DNA of 64,000 bases from Promerops cafer (Eukaryota > Chordata > Aves > Passeriformes > Nectariniidae). The notes below the pieces were generated by a model. It was given only the letters and a program-made list of their open reading frames with translations. It did not search any database and was not told where the DNA came from. Each line of letters opens with the position of its first letter. Position 1 is the stretch's first letter. Made by a program: the position numbers and the translations under genes. Positions 57,261-64,000 of the stretch are shown here, in pieces. The DNA lies in assembly GCA_013398275.1 (NCBI GenBank), contig VZSE01001826.1:186001-250000 (forward strand), in the 5' to 3' direction.

Positions 57261-59734
57261 CTGACCCCGAATCTGGGCTGTGGAGGGACCGAGGTGTCCC
57301 CATCCCCACAGGCAGCAGGAACCTCTGCCATGAGTCACTTCTCAGAGCCAGAGGGGCTGGATGGTGCTTGGAGGATGGGAACGTGACCTTGCCTTGCCAT
57401 GCCTTCCTCACTCTGTGAAATACCTGGATCTCAGTGCTTTCCCACTCCATAAAATCTGAGCTGCAGTGCTCCTGCAGAGGAGGTGGGAGGCTGCCTGAGG
57501 AGCCCTTTGAGGGGACAGAGCAAAGCCAGTCTCATGTGCAGTGCATGGAGAGAGAGGGTGGCTCGGGGCACTGGGGGTTGCCTGGCCCTTCCCTGCAGCG
57601 CTGCGCCCTGTTCTGCAGGCAGGAGGACCAGAGAGCACCTCTGGCTGCAGCTCAGTGACCCTGGGAGTCTCACCTGCCTCCCCCTGGGCACTCAGCAGAC
57701 CCTCAGAGATGCCCAGGCACTGGTGCTGTGCAGAGCCTCTGCCCTGTGCTGGGCAGGGGCTCCCCACCACCAAAGGGGTCTCTGCCCCAGCCCAGGCTCT
57801 TGCCCCAGCTGATTTGAGGCATTAAACCCACCTGATGATTCCTCTCTGGGGGAAGCAGCAGAGATGTTTGTAAGGGAATCCTAATGGAATCACAGGAGAC
57901 AGGAGGAAAATCTCTCTCCAGGCAGCAGGAGTGCAAACCACTCAGAAATGGTCACACGTGTCAGTGGTGTTGGCCCTGCCACAACCTGCCTGGGACAGAA
58001 GCCAGCTGGGGAGGCTGGAACCCCCATGGGTGGCTTTTGGGGCATCACTGGGCCAGAAATGTACCCTCTGAAAACCATCAGAGCCACATTGATGGAGACC
58101 CCCAACAGCTGCAGCTCTACAGCCGCAGTGGGGACAGCTGGAGCCAGGAGAGGACATCTGTCCATGGCCTGAAGCTGGAGAGGAAATGCTTCACCATCAC
58201 TCCCAGCCAAACAGAGTCCCAAGTGAACCTTTCTAACAATCCGAAGTTGGGAAATGTTCCTTTGTTTTACTGGGTCATATTCTGTTTTGAGTTCCTCCAT
58301 CTGGTTCCAGGCCAGGTCTGTCCAGTTTTCCAAGGCACACACAGACTGGGAGGCGAGCTTGAGCCAAGGGAGAACTAATGAATCATTTTCTGCCTGGATC
58401 GTGCAGTGTGAAGGGCCAAGCAGTGACGTGGCTGGTCCCAGCCTGCTGTCCCTCACCCAGCAGCCCCAGCAGCAGCAGCTCCAGTGGCATCCCATGGACA
58501 CGTGTCCAGAGGCATCAGGGCCAGCTCTAGCAGGGACGTTTCTGAGGCACCAAAGCAACAGCAGCAGCTGTGGGGTGTCCTACAGAGCTCTGCTCAGCCC
58601 TGTCCTTCACCAGCACCAAAGGGGACACTTCTCCTTCAGTATGAGCAGCAGGGATGCTGATCCCGCTCCAGCTGAGCTGTGTGCACAGTGACACCATGGC
58701 TTGGCCACACAAACCCTCACAAAGCCCTGGGGGAAGCAGAACACTCTGGTTCACTCTCCTGGCCTTACACACAGGCCTCGAGGCACCCCAGTCCGTGTCC
58801 CCCCAGTGCAGAAGTGGTGAGAGAGTGGGGAACAGATCCTGGGACCGAGTTGCCGTGGGGTTGTCATGTCTGGGCTGATGCAAAGAACACGTTGCTGTTT
58901 CCTCTCCTGCTCCCTTCCAGACAGCAGCCAGGATGGTGAGAGCAGCTGGAGTTTAGAGAGGAAACACCACTGAAAATCCCCCTCAAACTGTCCCAAGGAC
59001 TATTTAAATATCTGATTCACTTTGGGGTCTTGCTGCCTGGAGGTCTCCCCTCTAACACAGAGGATCCCCAAGATGAGAGGATGCACCTGGAGGAGCTCTG
59101 CTGGGGGCTGGAGATGAGCAGGGCTGTGTCCAGCCCCTGTACAAATTGGGGTTCAGCCTTGCTCTGAGATGCACCCATGGAAAGCAGGCTCCAGTGCTGC
59201 CCTGGGGAGCTCACCCCTCCCAGGATATCAAACCCACATGAGTCACAGCCACAGACGTACAGAAAGCAATAATATTTTACCACCTAATCCCATTTAGCTC
59301 TTGGCTCACCTTTTGTTCTGCCATTCTCACACAGTAGGAAATCCTGTGCATCCTGTGAGTAGTTTGGGCAATCAGTCATTCCTTGTGGTGCTGGGAGCAG
59401 GGAGATATGAGCACCTGGTAAGTTTTATGACATTTAAACCAATGTAAATAGCAAACACCTCCTCTCGAGTCGGGGATTAACTCCAGACTCCTCTGCTTTA
59501 ATGATAAACATTTTGACTTAATGAGAACAAACTAACGCCCTTTTTTGAGTTACCACTTCTATATTAGGGACACAATGCCTGCATCTGGCAGTGGCCAGAG
59601 GATAAAGTTTAGAGACAAGAATCTCTCTGCCTGTTCCTCTTATTAATTCAATTTAAATGGTAGAAAAAAAGAACCTCCAATAGTTTAGACCAAAACAGAG
59701 ACGCATATTAATGTCAAGACCCTAGAGTCCCATT
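57261..59734. other. Unique sequence without a supported gene
   Basis: GC-rich to 58950, then AT-richer. A 222-codon minus-strand frame (57890-58558) and a 164-codon plus-strand frame (57884-58378) overlap and have no domains. No repeat recognised. Confidence 0.4.
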
Positions 59735-59817
59735 AAATTTGAGGTTGTACTGGGCCAGGGGTTGGACTGGATGATCCCTGTGGGTCCCTTCCAATTCAGG
59801 ATATTCTACAATTCTAG
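59735..59817 (+). mobile_element. CR1 LINE, terminal 3' fragment
   Basis: GAGGTTGTACTGGGCCAGGGGTTGGACTGGATGATCCCTGTGGGTCCCTTCCAATTCAGGATATTCTACAATTCTA matches the last part of the CR1 3' end, including the GGTTGGACTGGATGATC and GGTCCCTTCCAA blocks. About 80 bp, 5'-truncated, diverged. Confidence 0.9.
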
Positions 59818-60664
59818 GAAAATCCACTTGTGAGATACAGTAGATTCTCAAGTGTTTGCAGCCTGGGTATTTTCCACTGAGGTATTTTGTAGCTCGAGCA
59901 GGAGCTGTGAGCTTGGCAGAGGAGTTAAAGGTTGGCATCCTTGGGGTAAGGACTGAGTCAGGGTAGGTGAGTCCAGACCATGCCACCACCTCTATGGATT
60001 ATAGGCCTATTTATTCATTTACTGCACCCAGAACTGGGCAGAAATACCTGAAGATGAGCAATGACTGAGCTCATCTCCCACTGCCTTCCACCCAGCTCTG
60101 GCACAAAGCTGCTCAAGGAAAAGGCTCTGCCCTACTGCACCAAGGACAGAAGAGGGATGTCTTAGCAGTAAAAAAATTTAAGAAGCAGGATAATTTTTTT
60201 TTTTGAAGAAAAATATAGTAGAAGTGAAAATCCAGTGTCTTGTGTCTCCCATTGCTGTGACATTTCAGAGTGAGGTAAAAGCACCCATGGAAGGAGAACT
60301 CAGCCTCTCCTGGGAAGCCCCACAAAACACAGCACTGAAGTGGAAACAGAGCCAAGACATTAAATACTCACTGAATTCCCAGCTTATCAGGCTTCCAGCA
60401 CCCCCCCTTTAAAACAGATTAGAAAATCCTACCACATCCATTTAAAATCTGTCAGACCTTTCTCCCTTCTCTGGCACAGCCAGGTTTGTCACAGCATTTG
60501 GGGTATCAGCACCACCAGAATTTCCACAGGACCCACCCCCACCATGTCAAAATCACCACAAACTGCTGTGTCCTGGGATATTTATGCAAACCAGGAGGCA
60601 CGGCAGGATTTCACAGCAGGAGGACAAATTCATTTTGTAAAAGGTATTTATATAGTTCAATAGG
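59818..60664. other. Unique sequence, nothing recognised
   Basis: Mixed sequence with a T run at 60187-60204. Short frames only. Confidence 0.4.
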
Positions 60665-60735
60665 TGTGTGCAGTGCTTTAGAGGTATAAAACATGAGATC
60701 CCTGCCCTGAGGGGCTTATAATCTAATAACATATA
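60665..60735 (+). mobile_element. Ancient amniote SINE/LINE relic
   Basis: GTGTGCAGTGCTTTAGAGG (60665-60683), then GAGATCCCTGCCCTGAGGGGCTTATAATCTAATAAC (60695-60730), matches the phrase GTGCTTTA...GTCCCTGCCC.GAAGAGCTTACAATCTAA found in old amniote repeats (MIR/CORE-SINE or L2/CR1-L3-like). Short but distinctive; class uncertain. Confidence 0.6.
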
Positions 60736-61300
60736 CTAGGTAAATTAAAACATACATCACGAGGGCGATGAATGCCCAGCCCAGCCAAGACGGGAGGGCA
60801 TTTGAGCCATATGACAAGGCAGAACTCAATTTTCATTTTAGATTTGTAGTTTGCCTTTAAACAGCCGGCGTTCCCTAACCCCCAAGCGAGGGAGAAATTT
60901 ATCAGCATTACATCTGGGGGGAGGGAGTGCTCCAACACAGGATCATTTATTAATTGTTATTTATTATCTGTTAAACAAGGACAGTGTGTGCAGTAATAGC
61001 ATTCCTTTTTCTGGATTAATTGTTGCCGTGTAATTCCTAGGTTTTATATTTTTAGCAGCCCTGTTCTAGCCTAACCCACTGAAAAGGGGGGAAAATGGAA
61101 CAGGCACTCACACAATTAATGTAATGAGAGTAATTAATTTGAAAATAATACCCAGGGGGTGGGAGGGTTAAGGTTTTCTTTTTAAAGAAATAAAAGTCGA
61201 ACCAAAGCTCCCACGTCCCTCAGGACTCTCGGTGCTACACTGACTGCACTCGTTATGTTCACATTTGAATACTCATTCGAGCACATTTCTCATGCTGTTA
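60736..61300. other. AT-rich candidate conserved noncoding block
   Basis: AT-rich with dense homeodomain-like words: ATTTATTAATTGTTATTTATTATC (60945-60968), GGATTAATTGTTG (61013-61025), CACAATTAATGTAATGAGAGTAATTAATTTG (61111-61141). No open frame. Among the best-looking enhancer candidates here on motif density, but conservation is untested. Confidence 0.35.
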
Positions 61301-63186
61301 TTTCACCACTTCCTCAGCCTTGCATAATAGATGCAGTCATTGCCACTAAAGACCCGGCGTTTACCCGCAGAGGTGAGGAAGGAGACCAGAAGCAGGCAGG
61401 GGGCAGAAATAAAGCTCTCCACACCAGCTCTCTCCTTGGGGCTCGCTCACTCCCAGCACAGGAAAAATAAATAAAATCAGAAGCAAAGCACCAAAACACC
61501 GAGCAATCAGTGTCTGGGGTCCCTTTTCTCCAGGCAGGTGGTGGAGCTTGGCACTCTCCATCCCTCCTCTTCCTCCTGCACATCATCCCAGCAGCTCTGC
61601 AGCTGCCAGGACCTGCCTGACTCCCTCAGGGATGTGTTTGATTCCATTTTGTGTGGCCACTTCTTGCTCTAAAGTCAGGGAAACACAACCTGGAATCATG
61701 GACAACGTCCAAGTGGCTCCACAGTCCCAGGACCAGCACGGGGTTCACCCTACAAGGAGGTGTCTCATGGTGGTGAGAACATGGAGAAGACCTCACAACG
61801 AACCTTCCTGCTCCCTCCAGAGCCACAGAGCCTCACTGGGATGCTGTGCCCATCCTAGAGAAGCTCAGAGAGGCTTTTATTTCTTGTACATCTGCAGCAG
61901 GTAGCACCCAGACACACGGGAGAGGCTGGGAACACGGACTGGGTGACAGTGACAAGAAACCACGCGATGCTGGTGACACCATCTCTGGCTGCTTCTCAGC
62001 ACTCACCACAAACCCCGGCCCCTGCTCTGCCTTCAGCCAGAGCCTCCCAAGTGAATCCTCAGCTCACTGCTGGAGTGGGCAAAGAACCCTACAAAAAGCT
62101 CTGGTTTCCTATTGCCGCACATTTGCAAAAGGGAATTCAGGACTGAAACCCTTCACCTGACATTTCTGACAGGTTTTCAGAAATAAAGAGGGGCAGGTCT
62201 GGTGCTTGACTATGAGGCTGCATTTCTGTGCCCTCCACGAAGTACCTCGAGTGGAGAAAGACAAAACCTGACATGACAAATTGTAACTCCACAGAGACCA
62301 GAAATTCAAATTTTCAGAGGTCATATGAACCTCCAATTAATTCAAGTTTTTCTTGAAACTTAAAATTTGGCTGAGATACAGTTCTTGTTCCCAATCATGA
62401 CAAAGCACAGTCTCACCCAAACCAGACCTGATTTTAACTAATATTTGAAATCATTATTTAGTGACTGTGCACTGAGTTATGTCATATAGCAAAGCAAAAG
62501 TCCCTGAAGGCTTTGCTGGATGTGAGCACTTCCACAGCAAAAAGAAACACATTTTCATGGAGTCTGCAGTAATTGCATTGGTCACGCAGGCTTGGTAGAA
62601 CGGAGAAGGATTTCTATCTTCATTTGGAGCAGCTTGTGGAGGACAATCCAGGGGTTGTGTGGACCTGGAAGTGCCTCCAAGGAGCTGGGTCTCCTTTGGC
62701 TTGTGTCTTGATGACTGAGCAAAGAATTACAGTAGCATAGAAGATGCTCCAAAATGGAAATTTCAGCTTTCTTGCCACCTCCACCACGGATTTCATGTGG
62801 GGTTTCCAACAAGCTGCTGGATGACGTTGTATCTGATTTTTCAGTACTAGAATATTGGCGTTTCTCTAAATTAGAGGGGAAGGGAATGAATAGAACATGA
62901 TGGGGAATAAAAGTTTCCAAACAGAAGAAGAAGGAACACCCCAGGACTTTATGAAGTCAGCAGTAAACTCCACCTCCCACAGGACTCAGGAACCCGTGCG
63001 TGGCGTGATGCAGGAGCACAGTGCTTTGATCAATGGGTGTTTGCTTTTTGTTAACTTAATTCCACAGGAGTTGTAAGGGCTGCCACAGCCCCTGTCCTCG
63101 TCACCACATCGGGAAGGGGCGAAGGGCAATGGTCTGGTTTTTAATAAAAACCTCTTCAAGTGAAGTTAAAATCACAACATAGCAGT
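61301..63186. other. Unique sequence without a supported gene
   Basis: Mixed composition. The AT-rich 62160-62560 part has no frames and no recognised repeat. Frames of about 100-120 codons elsewhere show no domain. Confidence 0.4.
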
Positions 63187-63204
63187 GAGAGGGAGGGAGG
63201 GAGG
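63187..63204. repeat. Short (GGGA)n tract
   Basis: About four units of GAGG/GGGA with flanking purines. Simple sequence, likely variable in length. Confidence 0.85.
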
Positions 63205-63550
63205 AACAAGCACCTGAGGAGGCTGCTTGTGCCCCTCAGTCCCTGCCCTGGGTTGGGTACACAGTGCAGGAGGGCACCTGGGCCTTTGCTACCTCCATTT
63301 GGGGGGCCAGAAACTTCCACGGGCACCTCTCTGCCCTTCCCCGTGGCTGGGGATAGCCCGAGGGCACCGGGAGGACCCCTCATCCCGATGTTTTGCAGGG
63401 GCAAAGGTGGAGCAGGCAAAGGATGCTGAGCCCAGCGAGGGTCCGCACCGGGGTGGGGACACTCCACTTTTGCATGGGGAGGCGAGGCAGGGCCGTTCCA
63501 CCCTCCCTTTCTTTAGCAGCTCGGTGCTGCATTTTGTTCGGGGGTTTAAC
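63205..63550. other. Unique sequence, GC-rich
   Basis: Overlapping frames on both strands (up to 124 codons) without a domain; nothing else recognised. Confidence 0.4.
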
Positions 63551-63590
63551 TTTTTTTTTTTTTCTTTTCTTTTTTATTTTTTTCCCTCCG
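63551..63590. repeat. T-rich low-complexity tract
   Basis: A T run of 13, then TTTTC-type runs, upstream of the CpG-rich patch. No attached element recognised. Confidence 0.85.
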
Positions 63591-63668
63591 GTGTTCGTTA
63601 GCAGAAGTGACATTTCTGCGGACGGGCAGGCGATGACGGCAGCTAATGGCTCCCGGGCCCTCTCTCCG

Positions 63669-63682
63669 GTTTCCTTAGCAAC
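63669..63682. promoter_or_regulatory. RFX X-box-like motif
   Basis: GTTTCCTTAGCAAC fits the RFX X-box (GTNRCC, short spacer, RGYAAC) with one mismatch in the first half and a perfect second half (AGCAAC). It lies about 50 bp before the CpG-rich patch. X-boxes are typical of promoters of cilium-related and some other genes. Chance occurrence cannot be excluded. Confidence 0.3.
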
Positions 63683-63719
63683 TGCGGGAAGGGAAAACAG
63701 AACCTGTCAGATGGAAAAT

Positions 63720-63850
63720 GTCAATTATAGCGGATGCGGAGGGGAGAGATGCTGCGAGCAGAGGAGGCGTGCGGCGGCGGGGGGAGCGGGGCTGCGGCGG
63801 GGAGGGGGAGCCCGGCAGCGCCCGGCCGGCAGCAGGAGAGTGACAATGCT
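63720..63850. promoter_or_regulatory. CpG-rich patch, possible promoter
   Basis: CpG-dense sequence (GAGGCGTGCGGCGGCGGGGGGAGCGGGGCTGCGGCGGGG, then GGCAGCGCCCGGCCGGCAG) following CCGGTTTCC..AGCAACTGCGGG. It might be the start of a gene that continues past the right edge or runs leftward. No start codon or exon can be assigned. Confidence 0.4.
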
Positions 63851-63870
63851 CGGCAGCAGACGGGGGCTGA

Positions 63871-63953
63871 GGGATGCAGGGCTGTGGGATGCAGGGCTGA
63901 GGGCTGTGGGATGCAGGGCTGAGGGATGCAGAGCTGAAGGATGCAGAGCTGTG
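63871..63953. repeat. Minisatellite, GGGATGCAGGGCTGA unit
   Basis: Five full 15-bp units of GGATGCAGRGCTGWG-type sequence plus one partial unit (GGGCTGT), with substitutions increasing toward the right. It follows the CpG-rich patch directly. Confidence 0.92.
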
Positions 63954-64000
63954 CTGCTTCACCCACAATTTTGTCAGACAAAACCCATCCCCGGGGCACA

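Noticed and set aside
58316..58336. Resemblance of TGTCCAGTTTTCCAAGGCAC to the miR-145 seed region
   Set aside because: Match fails after the first part and no hairpin partner is visible nearby.
1..64000. CRISPR arrays, operons, bacterial promoters or terminators
   Set aside because: The sequence is vertebrate; no spaced palindromic repeat arrays or prokaryotic gene organisation are present.

Overview
This is eukaryotic nuclear DNA, almost certainly from a bird. CR1 LINE fragments with the bird-type 3' end (a GGTTGG...GATGATCT...CCTTCCAACCC block followed by short ATTCTGTGAT-type repeats) occur at nine places, solo LTRs of two endogenous retrovirus families are present, and no L1, Alu or B elements are visible. 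Base composition is mixed: GC-rich stretches with chance open frames alternate with AT-rich blocks rich in homeodomain-like motifs. I cannot fix the order or species; a neoavian or passerine bird is a guess.

I found no protein-coding gene that I can support. All long open frames lack recognisable domains, have GC-biased low-complexity composition, or run through repeats. No tRNA, rRNA or known microRNA was recognised. The window reads as intergenic or intronic sequence, possibly a regulatory gene desert. A CpG-rich patch at 63.7-63.85 kb could be a promoter whose gene lies beyond the right edge.

Layout. 1-7.5 kb: unique sequence with AT-rich candidate conserved blocks and a GATA/E-box cluster. 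7.5-24.5 kb: CR1 pieces at 7.5, 11.5, 22.2 and 24.3 kb, a minisatellite, relics of very old amniote repeats at 18.5, 19.5 and 21 kb, and a homopolymer assembly gap at 23.4 kb. 24.5-38 kb: mostly unique, with a long relic of an ancient reptile-like CR1 at 32.5-33.0 kb. 38-44.3 kb: two oppositely oriented solo LTRs of one family, each with a 4-bp target duplication (one inserted in a CR1 3' end), and a third LTR of another family. 46.8-49.6 kb: two nearly identical CR1 segments in inverted orientation flank a perfect 679-bp (TTCTC)n array, with a fourth LTR at the outer edge. 49.6-64 kb: unique sequence, old repeat tails at 52.8, 56.1 and 60.7 kb, CpG-rich patches at 56.6-57.3 and 63.7 kb, and a terminal minisatellite.

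The most notable structure is the 46.8-49.6 kb cluster. I did not find evidence of a new multi-gene system. All family assignments are by eye from remembered consensus features; none was checked with an alignment or database search.
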